Part shown: piece by piece, positions 25,311 to 37,000 of the stretch
How positions within the stretch are numbered: position 1 is the first letter of the stretch
Layout: the number at the start of each line of letters is the position of its first letter
Assembly (NCBI RefSeq): GCF_029227915.1
Contig: NC_079888.1
Span: 24,160,001-24,224,000, forward strand
Source: Hydractinia symbiolongicarpus
Taxonomy: Eukaryota; Cnidaria; Hydrozoa; Anthoathecata; Hydractiniidae
DNA length: 64,000 nt
Direction of reading: 5' to 3'
Program-made: the position numbers and the translations under genes
The notes under the pieces: model-generated
What the model was told of the DNA's origin: nothing
The model's database searches: none
Seen by the model: only the letters and a program-made list of their open reading frames with translations

Positions 25311-27330
25311 GCAAAAATAATTTAAAAAATCGTTCGGGAAATGAGTTTACTCCCTGGGTACTTTCTTTGTATACTTTTGACTATACGGGCCAAGCCGGGA
25401 TTTACGGGAAATCGCGGGTTTTCGTTTGCCGGCGATTAAACTTCTTTTATTCAGCGTCTCATCAAAAATGAAAACATTCTTGAAAATTACAAGTCTCATG
25501 CGTTTTAGTGGTGAAATAATAATTTAAAAAATCGTTTGGGAAATGAGTTTACTCCCTGGGTACTTTCTTTGTATACCTTTGCCTATACGGGCCGAGTCCG
25601 GGATTTAGGGAAATCGCAGGTTTTCGTTTGCCGGTGATTAAACTGCTTTTATTCAGCGTCTCATCAAAAATGAAAACATTTTTAAAAACTACAAGTCTTA
25701 TGCGTTTTAGTGGTGAAAAAATAATTTAAAAAATCGTTCTGGAACTGAGTTTACTCCCTGGGTACTTTCTTTGTATACTTTTGACTATACGGGCCGAGTC
25801 CGGGATTTACGGGAAATCGCGGGTTTTCGTTTTCCGGCGATTAAACCTCTTTCATTAAGCGTCTCATCAAAAATGAAAACATTTTTGAAAACTACAAGTC
25901 TCATGCGTTTTAGTGGTGAAAAAAAAATTTAAAAAATCGTTCGGGAAATGAGTTTACTCCCTGGGTACTTTCTTTGTATACCTTTGCCTATACGGGCCGA
26001 GTCCGGGATTTAGGGAAATCGCAGGTTTTCGTTTGCCGGCGATTAAACTGCTTTTATTCAGCGTCTCATCAAAAATGAAAACATTTTTGAAAACTACAAG
26101 TCTCATGCGTTTTAGTGGTGCAAAAATAATTTAAAAAATCGTTCGGGAAATGAGTTTACTCCCTGGGTACTTTCTTTGTATACTTTTGACTATACGGGCC
26201 AAGCCGGGATTTACGGGAAATCGCGGGTTTTCGTTTGCCGGCGATTAAACTTCTTTTATTCAGCGTCTCATCAAAAATGAAAACATTCTTGAAAATTACA
26301 AGTCTCATGCGTTTTAGTGGTGAAATAATAATTTAAAAAATCGTTTGGGAAATGAGTTTACTCCCTGGGTACTTTCTTTGTATACCTTTGCCTATACGGG
26401 CCGAGTCCGGGATTTAGGGAAATCGCAGGTTTTCGTTTGCCGGTGATTAAACTGCTTTTATTCAGCGTCTCATCAAAAATGAAAACATTTTTAAAAACTA
26501 CAAGTCTTATGCGTTTTAGTGGTGAAAAAATAATTTAAAAAATCGTTCTGGAACTGAGTTTACTCACAGGGTACTTTCTTTGTATACTTTTGACTATACG
26601 GGCCGAGTCGAGGATTTACGGGAAATCGCAGGTTTTCGTTTGCCGGCGATTAAACTTCTTTTATTCAGCGTCTCATCAAAAATGAAAACATTTTTGGAAA
26701 CTACAAGTCTCATGCGTTTTAGTGGTGCAAAAATAATTTAAAAAATCGTTCGGGAAATGAGTTTACTCCCTGGGTACTTTCTTTGTATACTTTTGACTAT
26801 ACGGGCCAAGCCGGGATTTACGGGAAATCGCGGGTTTTCGTTTGCCGGCGATTAAACTTCTTTTATTCAGCGTCTCATCAAAAATGAAAACATTCTTGAA
26901 AATTACAAGTCTCATGCGTTTTAGTGGTGAAATAATAATTTAAAAAATCGCTTGGGAAATGAGTTTACTCCCTGGGTACTTTCTTTGTATACCTTTGCCT
27001 ATACGGGCCGAGTCCGGGATTTAGGGAAATCGCAGGTTTTCGTTTGCCGGTGATTAAACTGCTTTTATTCAGCGTCTCATCAAAAATGAAAACATTTTTA
27101 AAAACTACAAGTCTTATGCGTTTTAGTGGTGAAAAAATAATTTAAAAAATCGTTCTGGAACTGAGTTTACTCACAGGGTACTTTCTTTGTATACTTTTGA
27201 CTATACGGGCCGAGTCGAGGATTTACGGGAAATCGCAGGTTTTCGTTTGCCGGCGATTAAACTTCTTTTATTCAGCGTCTCATCAAAAATGAAAACATTT
27301 TTGAAAACTACAATTCTCATGCGTTTTAGT
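25311..27330 (-). repeat. HOR block in R: 4- and 3-monomer copies
   Basis: The mark AAAACATTCTTGAAAATTAC begins at 25471, 26280 and 26887, spacings of 809 and 607 bp. Accompanying marks are GCCGGTGATTAAACTGC and CTGGAACTGAGTTTAC. The second and third copies share GAGTCGAGGATTT, which the first lacks, so the 3-monomer step probably came from the second copy. Confidence 0.85.
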
Positions 27331-29080
27331 GGTGAAAAAAAAATTTAAAAAATCGTTCGGGAAATGAGTTTACTCCCTGGGTACTTTCTTTGTATACATT
27401 CGACTATACGGACCAAGCCCCGGATTTACGGGAAAACGCGGGATTTCGTTTGCCGGCGATTAAACCTCTTTCATTAAGCGTCTCATCAAAAATGAAAACA
27501 TTTTTGAAAACTACAAGTCTCATGCGTTTTAGTGGTGAAAAAATAATTTAAAAAATCGTTCGGGAAATGAGTTTACCCCCTGGGTACTTTCTTTGTATAC
27601 TTTTGACTATACGGGCCGAGTCCGGGATTTACGGGAAATCGCGGATGTTCGTTTGCCGGCGATTAAACTTCTTTTATTCAGCGTCCCATCAAATATGAAA
27701 ATATTTTTGAAAACTACAAGTCTCATGCGTTTAGTGGTAAAAAAATAATATAAAAAATCGTTCGGGAAATGAGTTTACTCCCTGGGTACTTTCTTTGTAC
27801 ACTTTTGTCTATACGGGCCAAGCCCGGGATTTACGGGAAATCGCGGGTTTTCGTTTGCCGGCGATTAAACTTCTTTTATTCAGCGTCTCATCAAAAATGA
27901 AAACATTTTTAAAAACTACAAGTCTTATGCGTTTTAGTGGTGAAAAAATAATTTAAAAAATCGTTCTGGAAATGAGTTTACTCCCTGGGTACTTTCTTTG
28001 TATGCCTTTGCCTATACGGGCCGAGTCCGGGATTTAGGGAAATCGCGGGTTTTCGTTTGCCGGCGATTAAACTGCTTTTATTCAGCGTCTCATCAAAAAT
28101 GAAAACATTTTTGAAAACTACAAGTCTCATGCGTTTTAGTGGTGCAAAAATAATTTAAAAAATCGTTCGGGAAATGAGTTTACTCCCTGGGTACTTTCTT
28201 TGTATACTTTTGACTATACGGGCCAAGCTGGGATTTACGGTAAATCGCGGGTTTTCGTTTGCCGGCGATTAAACCTCTTTCATTAAGCGTCTCATCAAAA
28301 ATGAAAACATTTTTGAAAACTACAAGTCTCATGCGTTTTAGTGGTGAAAAAATAATTTAAAAAATCGTTCGGGAAATGAGTTTACCCCCTGGGTACTTTC
28401 TTTGTATACTTTTGACTATACGGGCCGAGTCCGGGATTTACGGGAAATCGCGGATGTTCGTTTGCCGGCGATTAAACTTCTTTTATTCAGCGTCCCATCA
28501 AATATGAAAATATTTTTGAAAACTACAAGTCTCATGCGTTTAGTGGTAAAAAAATAATATAAAAAATCGTTCGGGAAATGAGTTTACTCCCTGGGTACTT
28601 TCTTTGTACACTTTTGTCTATACGGGCCAAGCCCGGGATTTACGGGAAATCGCGGGTTTTCGTTTGCCGGCGATTAAACTTCTTTTATTCAGCGTCTCAT
28701 CAAAAATGAAAACATTTTTAAAAACTACAAGTCTTATGCGTTTTAGTGGTGAAAAAATAATTTAAAAAATCGTTCTGGAAATGAGTTTACTCCCTGGGTA
28801 CTTTCTTTGTATGCCTTTGCCTATACGGGCCGAGTCCGGGATTTAGGGAAATCGCGGGTTTTCGTTTGCCGGCGATTAAACTGCTTTTATTCAGCGTCTC
28901 ATCAAAAATGAAAACATTTTTGAAAACTACAAGTCTCATGCGTTTTAGTGGTGCAAAAATAATTTAAAAAATCGTTCGGGAAATGAGTTTACTCCCTGGG
29001 TACTTTCTTTGTATACTTTTGACTATACGGGCCAAGCTGGGATTTACGGTAAATCGCGGGTTTTCGTTTGCCGGCGATTA
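27331..29080 (-). repeat. HOR block in R: 4-monomer unit, two copies
   Basis: A unit with CGCGGATGTTCG, the type C mark GCGTCCCATCAAATATG (27681 and 28490), GTACACTTTTGTCTATACGG, TATGCCTTTGCC and AAGCTGGGATTTACGG occurs twice, 809 bp apart. Shared private changes over roughly 800 bp indicate a recent tandem duplication. Confidence 0.88.
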
Positions 29081-29560
29081 AACTTCTTTTATTCAGCGTC
29101 TCATCAAAAATGAAAACATTTTTAAAAACTACAAGTCTTATGCGTTTTAGTGGTGACAAAATAATTTAAAAAATCGTTCTGGAAATGAGTTTACTTACAG
29201 GGTACGTTCTTTGTATACATTCGACTATACGTGCCAAGCCCGGGATATACGGGAAATCGCGGGTTTTCGTTTGCCGGCGATTAAACTTCTTTTATTCAGC
29301 GTCTCATCAAAAATGAAAACATTTTTAAAAACTACAAGTCTTATGCGTTTTAGTGGTGACAAAATAATTTAAAAAATCGTTCTGGAAATGAGTTTACTCA
29401 CAGGGTACTTTCTTTGTATACATTCGACTATACGTGCCAAGCCCGGGATTTACGGGAAATCGCGGGTTTTCTTTTGCCGGCGATTAAACTGCTTTTATTC
29501 AGCGTCTCATCAAAAATGAAAACATTCTTGAAAATTACAAGTCTCATGCGTTTTAGTGGT
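29081..29560 (-). repeat. Adjacent duplicate monomers with GTGACAAAATAATTT
   Basis: Two neighbouring reverse monomers share the private mark TGGTGACAAAATAATTT at 29151 and 29354, 203 bp apart. This is the smallest duplication step (one monomer) in R. The following monomer carries ATTCTTGAAAATTAC again. Confidence 0.83.
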
Positions 29561-31010
29561 GAAATAATAATTTAAAAAATCGTTTGGGAAATGAGTTTAC
29601 TCCCTGGGTACTTTCTTTGTATACTTTTGACTATACGGGCCGAGTCCAGGATTTACGGGAAATCGCAGGTTTTCGATTGCCGGCGATTAAACTTCTTTTA
29701 TTCAGCGTCTCATCAAAAATGAAAACATTTTTAAAAACTACAAGTCTCATGCGTTTTAGTGGTGAAAAAGTAATTTAAAAAATCGTTCGGGAAATGAGTT
29801 TACTCCCTGGGTACTTTCTTTGTATACTTTTGACTATACGGGCCAGGCCCGGGATTTACGAGAAATCGCGGGTTTTCGTTTGCCGGCGAATAAACTTCTT
29901 TTATTCAGCGTCTCATCAAAAATGAAAACATTTTTGAAAACTACAAGTCTCATGCGTTTTAGTGGTGAAAAAGTAATTTAAAAAATCGTTCGGGAAATGA
30001 GTTTACTCCCTGGGTACTTTCTTTGTATACTTTTGACTATACGGGCCGAGTCCGGGATTTACGGGAAATCGCGGATTTTCGTTTGCCGGCGATTAAACTT
30101 CTTTTATTCAGCGTCCCATCAAATATGAAAATATTTTTGAAAACTACAAGTCTCATGCGTTTAGTGGTAAAAAAATAATATAAAAAATCGTTCGGGAAAT
30201 GAGTTTACTCCCTGGGTACTTTCTTTGTATACTTTTGACTATACGGGCCAAGCCCGGGATTTACGGGAAATCGCGGGTTTTCGTTTGCCGGCGATTAAAC
30301 TTCTTTTATTCAGCGTCTCATCAAAAATGAAAACATTTTTAAAAACTACAAGTCTTATGCGTTTTAGTGGTGAAAAAATAATTTAAAAAATCGTTCGGGA
30401 AATGAGTTTACTCCCTGGGTACTTTCTTTGTATACATTCGGCTATACGGGCCAAGCCCCGGATTTACGGGAAATCGCGGGATTTCGTTTGCCGGCGATTA
30501 AACTGCTTTTATTCAGCGTCTTATCAAAAATGAAAACATTTTTAAAAACTGCAAGTCTCATGCGTTTTAGTGGTGAAAAAGTAATTTGAAAAATCGTTCG
30601 GGAAATGAGTTTACTCCCTGGGTACTTTCTTTGTATACTTTTGACTATACGGACCAAGCCCGGGATTTACGGGAAATCGCGGGTTTCGTTTGCCGGCGAA
30701 TAAACTTCCTTTATTCAGCGTCTCATCAAAAATGAAAACATTTTTGAAAACTACAAGTCTCATGCGTTTTAGTTGTGAAAAAAAAATTTAAAAAATCGTT
30801 CGGGAAATGAGTTTACTCCCTGGGTACTTTCTTTGTATACATTCGACTATACGGGCCAAGCCCCGGATTTACGGGCAAACGCGGGATTTCGTTTGCCGGC
30901 GATTAAACTGCTTTTATTCAGCGTCTCATCAAAAATGAAAACATTTTTGAAAACTACAAGTCTCATGCGTTTTAGTGGTGAAAAAGTAATTTAAAAAATC
31001 GTTCTGGAAA
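29561..31010 (-). repeat. Distal R monomers up to the second switch
   Basis: About seven reverse monomers of mixed type with no clear HOR repetition. They include one type C copy near 30110 and a block with CCCCGGATTTACGGG. An open frame of 71 codons at 30442-30657 is a repeat by-product. The domain ends inside a type B-like segment with GTTCTGGAAA. Confidence 0.8.
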
Positions 31011-31035
31011 GTCGAATGTATACAAAGAAAAGTAC
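31001..31035. other. Polarity switch R to F2 (head-to-head junction)
   Basis: Reverse sequence ends with GTTCTGGAAA at 31010, which is phase 48 read backwards. Forward sequence begins at 31011 with GTCGAATGTATAC, phase 8. The forward side continues as AAAGAAAAGTACCC, a private mark of the F2 HOR seen again at 32240, 33860, 36492 and 38921. Those other copies have CCAAAAGTATAC just upstream rather than GTCGAATGTATAC. The junction is therefore a mosaic within a few bases, and the F2 HOR register is intact right up to it. Confidence 0.9.
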
Positions 31036-34000
31036 CCAGGGAGTAATCTCATTTCCCGAACAATTTTTTAATTTTTTTTTTCATCACTAAAACGCATGAG
31101 ACTTGTAGTTTTCAAAAATGTTTTCATTTTTGATGAGACGCTGAATAAAAGATGTTTAATCGCCGGCAAACGAAAACCCGCGATTTCCCGTAAATCCCGG
31201 GCTTGGCCCGTATAGTCAAAAGTATACAAAGAAAGTACCCAGGGAGTAAACTCATTTCCCGAACGATTTTTTAAATTACATTTTCACCACTAAAACGCAT
31301 GAGACTTGTAGTTTTCAAAAATGTTTTCATTTTTGATGAGACGCTGAATAAAAGCAGTTTAATCGCCGGCAAACGAAATCCCGCGTTTTCCCGTAAATCC
31401 GGGGCTTGGCCCGTATAGTCGAATGTATACAAAGAAAGTACCCAGGGAGTAAACTCATTTCCCGAACGATTTTTTAAATTTTTTTTCACCACTAAAACGC
31501 ATGAGACTTGTAGTTTTCAAAAATGTTTTCATTTTTGATGAGACGCTTAATGAAATAGGTTTAATCGCCGGAAAACGAAAACCCGCGATTTCCCGTAAAT
31601 CCGGGGCTTGGCCCGTATAGTCGAATGTATACAAAGAAAGTACACTGTGAGTAAACTCATTTTCAGAACGAATTTTTAAATTATTTTTTCACCACTAAAA
31701 CGCATAAGACTTGTAGTTTTTAAAAATGTTTTCATTTTTGATGAGACGCTGAATAAAAAAAGTTTCATCGCCGGCAAACGAAAACCCGCGATTTCCCGTA
31801 AATCCCTTGCTTGGCCCGTATAGTCAAAAGTATACAAAGAAAGTACCCAGGGAGTAAACTCATTTCCCGAACGATTTTTTATATTATTTTTTTACTACTA
31901 AACGCATGAGACTTGTAGTTTTCAAAAATGTTTTCATTTTTGATGAGACGCTGAATAAAAGAAGTTTAATCGCCGGCAAACGAAAACCCGCGATTTCCCG
32001 TAAATCCCGGGCTTGGCCCGTATAGTCAAAAGTATACAAAGAAAGTACCCAGGGAGTAAACTCATTTCCCGAACGATTTTTTAAATTACTTTTTCACCAC
32101 TAAAACGCATGAGACTTGTAGTTTTCAAAAATGTTTTCATTTTTGATGAGACGCTGAGAAAAAGCAGTTTAATCGCCGGCAAACGAAAATCTGCGATTTC
32201 CCGAAAGGCCGGATTCGGCCCGTATAGCCAAAAGTATACAAAGAAAAGTACCCATGGAGTAATCTCATTTCCCGAACAATTTTTTAATTTTTTTTTCATC
32301 ACTAAAACGCATGAGACTTGTAGTTTTCAAAAATGTTTTCATTTTTGATGAGACGCTGAATAAAAGATGTTTAATCGCCGGCAAACGAAAACCCGCGATT
32401 TCCCGTAAATCCCGGGCTTGGCCCGTATAGTCAAAAGTATACAAAGAAAGTACCCAGGGAGTAAACTCATTTCCCGAACGATTTTTTAAATTACATTTTC
32501 ACCACTAAAACGCATGAGACTTGTAGTTTTCAAAAATGTTTTCATTTTTGATGAGACGCTGAATAAAAGCAGTTTAATCGCCGGCAAACGAAATCCCGCG
32601 TTTTCCCGTAAATCCGGGGCTTGGCCCGTATAGTCGAATGTATACAAAGAAAGTACCCAGGGAGTAAACTCATTTCCCGAACGATTTTTTAAATTTTTTT
32701 TCACCACTAAAACGCATGAGACTTGTAGTTTTCAAAAATGTTTTCATTTTTGATGAGACGCTTAATGAAATAGGTTTAATCGCCGGAAAACGAAAACCCG
32801 CGATTTCCCGTAAATCCAGGGCTTGGCCCGTATAGTCGAATGTATACAAAGAAAGTACACTGTGAGTAAACTCATTTTCAGAACGATTTTTTAAATTATT
32901 TTTTCAACACTAAAACGCATAAGACTTGTAGTTTTTAAAAATGTTTTCATTTTTGATGAGACGCTGAATAAAAGATGTTTAATCGCCGGCAAACGAAAAC
33001 CCGCGATTTCCCGTAAATCCCGGGCTTGGCCCGTATAGTCAAAAGTATACAAAGAAAGTACCCAGGGAGTAAACTCATTTCCCGAACGATTTTTTAAATT
33101 TTTTTTCACCACTAAAACGCATGAGACTTGTAGTTTTCAAAAATGTTTTCATTTTTGATGAGACGCTTAATGAAATAGGTTTAATCGCCGGAAAACGAAA
33201 ACCCGCGATTTCCCGTAAATCCGGGGCTTGGCCCGTATAGTCGAATGTATACAAAGAAAGTACACTGTGAGTAAACTCATTTTCAGAACGATTTTTTAAA
33301 TTATTTTTTCACCACTAAAACGCATAAGACTTGTAGTTTTTAAAAATGTTTTCATTTTTGATGAGACGCTGAATAAAAAAAGTTTCATCGCCGGCAAACG
33401 AAAACCCGCGATTTCCCGTAAATCCCTTGCTTGGCCCGTATAGTCAAAAGTATACAAAGAAAGTACCCAGGGAGTAAACTCATTTCCCGAACGATTTTTT
33501 ATATTATTTTTTTACTACTAAACGCATGAGACTTGTAGTTTTCAAAAATGTTTTCATTTTTGATGAGACGCTGAATAAAAGAAGTTTAATCGCCGGCAAA
33601 CGAAAACCCGCGATTTCCCGTAAATCCCGGGCTTGGCCCGTATAGTCAAAAGTATACAAAGAAAGTACCCAGGGAGTAAACTCATTTCCCGAACGATTTT
33701 TTAAATTACTTTTTCACCACTAAAACGCATGAGACTTGTAGTTTTCAAAAATGTTTTCATTTTTGATGAGACGCTGAGAAAAAGCAGTTTAATCGCCGGC
33801 AAACGAAAACCTGCGATTTCCCGAAATGCCGGACTCGGCCCGTATAGCCAAAAGTATACAAAGAAAAGTACCCAGGGAGTAATCTCATTTCCCGAACAAT
33901 TTTTTAATTTTTTTTTCATCACTAAAACGCATGAGACTTGTAGTTTTCAAAAATGTTTTCATTTTTGATGAGACGCTGAATAAAAGATGTTTAATCGCCG

Positions 34001-37000
34001 GCAAACGAAAACCCGCGATTTCCCGTAAATCCCGGGCTTGGCCCGTATAGTCAAAAGTATACAAAGAAAGTACCCAGGGAGTAAACTCATTTCCCGAACG
34101 ATTTTTTAAATTACATTTTCACCACTAAAACGCATGAGACTTGTAGTTTTCAAAAATGTTTTCATTTTTGATGAGACGCTGAATAAAAGCAGTTTAATCG
34201 CCGGCAAACGAAATCCCGCGTTTTCCCGTAAATCCGGGGCTTGGCCCGTATAGTCGAATGTATACAAAGAAAGTACCCAGGGAGTAAACTCATTTCCCGA
34301 ACGATTTTTTAAATTTTTTTTCACCACTAAAACGCATGAGACTTGTAGTTTTCAAAAATGTTTTCATTTTTGATGAGACGCTTAATGAAATAGGTTTAAT
34401 CGCCGGAAAACGAAAACCCGCGATTTCCCGTAAATCCAGGGCTTGGCCCGTATAGTCGAATGTATACAAAGAAAGTACACTGTGAGTAAACTCATTTTCA
34501 GAACGATTTTTTAAATTATTTTTTCAACACTAAAACGCATAAGACTTGTAGTTTTTAAAAATGTTTTCATTTTTGATGAGACGCTGAATAAAAAAAGTTT
34601 CATCGCCGGCAAACGAAAACCCGCGATTTCCCGTAAATCCCTTGCTTGGCCCGTATAGTCAAAAGTATACAAAGAAAGTACCCAGGGAGTAAACTCATTT
34701 CCCGAACGATTTTTTATATTATTTTTTTACTACTAAACGCATGAGACTTGTAGTTTTCAAAAATGTTTTCATTTTTGATGAGACGCTGAATAAAAGAAGT
34801 TTAATCGCCGGCAAACGAAAACCCGCGATTTCCCGTAAATCCCGGGCTTGGCCCGTATAGTCAAAAGTATACAAAGAAAGTACCCAGGGAGTAAACTCAT
34901 TTCCCGAACGATTTTTTAAATTACTTTTTCACCACTAAAACGCATGAGACTTGTAGTTTTCAAAAATGTTTTCATTTTTGATGAGACGCTGAGAAAAAGC
35001 AGTTTAATCGCCGGCAAACGAAAACCTGCGATTTCCCGAAATGCCGGTCTCGGCCCGTATAGCCAAAAAGTATACAAAGAAAGTACCCAGGGAGTAAACT
35101 CATTTCCAGAACGATTTTTTAAATTATTTTCTCACCACTAAAACGCATAAGACTTGTAGTTTTTAAAAATGTTTTCATTTTTGATGAGACGCTGAATAAA
35201 AGAATTTTAATCGCCGGAAACGAAAACCCGCGATTTCCCGTAAATCCCGGGCTTGGCCCGTATAGTCAAAAGTATACAAAGAAAGTACCCAGGGAGTAAA
35301 CTCATTTCCCGAACGATTTTTTATATTATTTTTTTACCACTAAACGCATGAGACTTGTAGTTTTCAAAAATATTTTCATATTTGATGGAACGCTGAATAA
35401 AAGAAGTTTAATCGCCGGCAAACGAAAATCCGCGATTTCCCGTAAATCCCGGACTCGGCCCGTATAGTTAAAAGTATACAAAGAAAGTACCCAGGGAGTA
35501 AACTCATTTCCCGAACGATTTTTTAAATTATTTTTTCACCACTAAAACGCATGAGACTTGTAGTTTTCAAAAATGTTTTCATTTTTGATGAGACGCTTAA
35601 TGAAATAGGTTTAATCGCCGGAAAACGAAAACCCGCGATTTCCCGTAAATCCGGGTCTTGGCCCGTATAGTCGAATGTATACAAAGAAAGTACCCTGTGA
35701 GTAAACTCATTCTCAGAACGATTTTTTAAATTATTTTTTCACCACTAAAACGCATAAGACTTGTAGTTTTTAAAAATGTTTTCATTTTTGATGAGACGCT
35801 GAATAAAAGAAGTTTAATCGCCGGCAAACGAAAACCCGCGATTTCCCGTAAATCCCTTGCTTGGCCCGTATAGTCAAAAGTATACAAAGAAAGTACCCAG
35901 GGAGTAAACTCATTTCCCGAACGATTTTTTATATTATTTTTTTACCACTAAACGCATGAGACTTGTAGTTTTCAAAAATATTTTCATATTTGATGGGACG
36001 CTGAAGAAAAGAAGTTTAATCGCCGGCAAACGAAAATCCGCGATTTCCCGTGAATCCCGGACTCGGCCCGTATAGTCAAAAGTATACAAAGAAAGTACCC
36101 AGGGAGTAAACTCATTTCCCGAACGATTTTTTATATTATTTTTTTACTACTAAACGCATGAGACTTGTAGTTTTCAAAAATGTTTTCATTTTTGATGAGA
36201 CGCTGAATAAAAGAAGTTTAATCGCCGGCAAACGAAAACCCGCGATTTCCCGTAAATCCCGGGCTTGGCCCGTATAGTCAAAAGTATACAAAGAAAGTAC
36301 CCAGGGAGTAAACTCATTTCCCGAACGATTTTTTAAATTACTTTTTCACCACTAAAACGCATGAGACTTGTAGTTTTCAAAAATGTTTTCATTTTTGATG
36401 AGACGCTGAGAAAAAGCAGTTTAATCGCCGGCAAACGAAAATCTGCGATTTCCCGAAATGCCGGATTCGGCCCGTATAGCCAAAAGTATACAAAGAAAAG
36501 TACCCAGGGAGTAATCTCATTTCCCGAACAATTTTTTAATTTTTTTTTCATCACTAAAACGCATGAGACTTGTAGTTTTCAAAAATGTTTTCATTTTTGA
36601 TGAGACGCTGAATAAAAGATGTTTAATCGCCGGCAAACGAAAACCCGCGATTTCCCGTAAATCCCGGGCTTGGCCCGTATAGTCAAAAGTATACAAAGAA
36701 AGTACCCAGGGAGTAAACTCATTTCCCGAACGATTTTTTAAATTACATTTTCACCACTAAAACGCATGAGACTTGTAGTTTTCAAAAATGTTTTCATTTT
36801 TGATGAGACGCTGAATAAAAGCAGTTTAATCGCCGGCAAACGAAATCCCGCGTTTTCCCGTAAATCCGGGGCTTGGCCCGTATAGTCGAATGTATACAAA
36901 GAAAGTACCCAGGGAGTAAACTCATTTCCCGAACGATTTTTTAAATTTTTTTTCACCACTAAAACGCATGAGACTTGTAGTTTTCAAAAATGTTTTCATT

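Larger units (their letters stand above)
20804..31010 (-). repeat. Satellite array, inverted domain R (about 202-bp monomer, reverse)
   Basis: About 50 copies of the same monomer read on the minus strand, seen as the reverse-complement landmarks GGGTACTTTCTTTGTATAC, GCCGGCGATTAAAC and ATGCGTTTTAGTGGTG at about 202-bp spacing. Orientation changes sharply at both ends, each time inside a monomer. R carries the reverse complement of CTTAATGAAAGAGG (for example near 20985, 21190 and 22807). That variant is shared with F2, most exactly with F2 beyond 42 kb, and was not seen in F1. Types A, B and C all occur. The domain has its own higher-order periods (6, 5, 4 and 3 monomers), so it was amplified locally in this orientation or was moved as a block. 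Confidence 0.97.

Noticed and set aside
20804-31010. The inverted segment as a transposon with long terminal inverted repeats
   Set aside because: Its content is the same satellite monomer as on both sides, with no transposase, terminal motif or target-site duplication at its ends.
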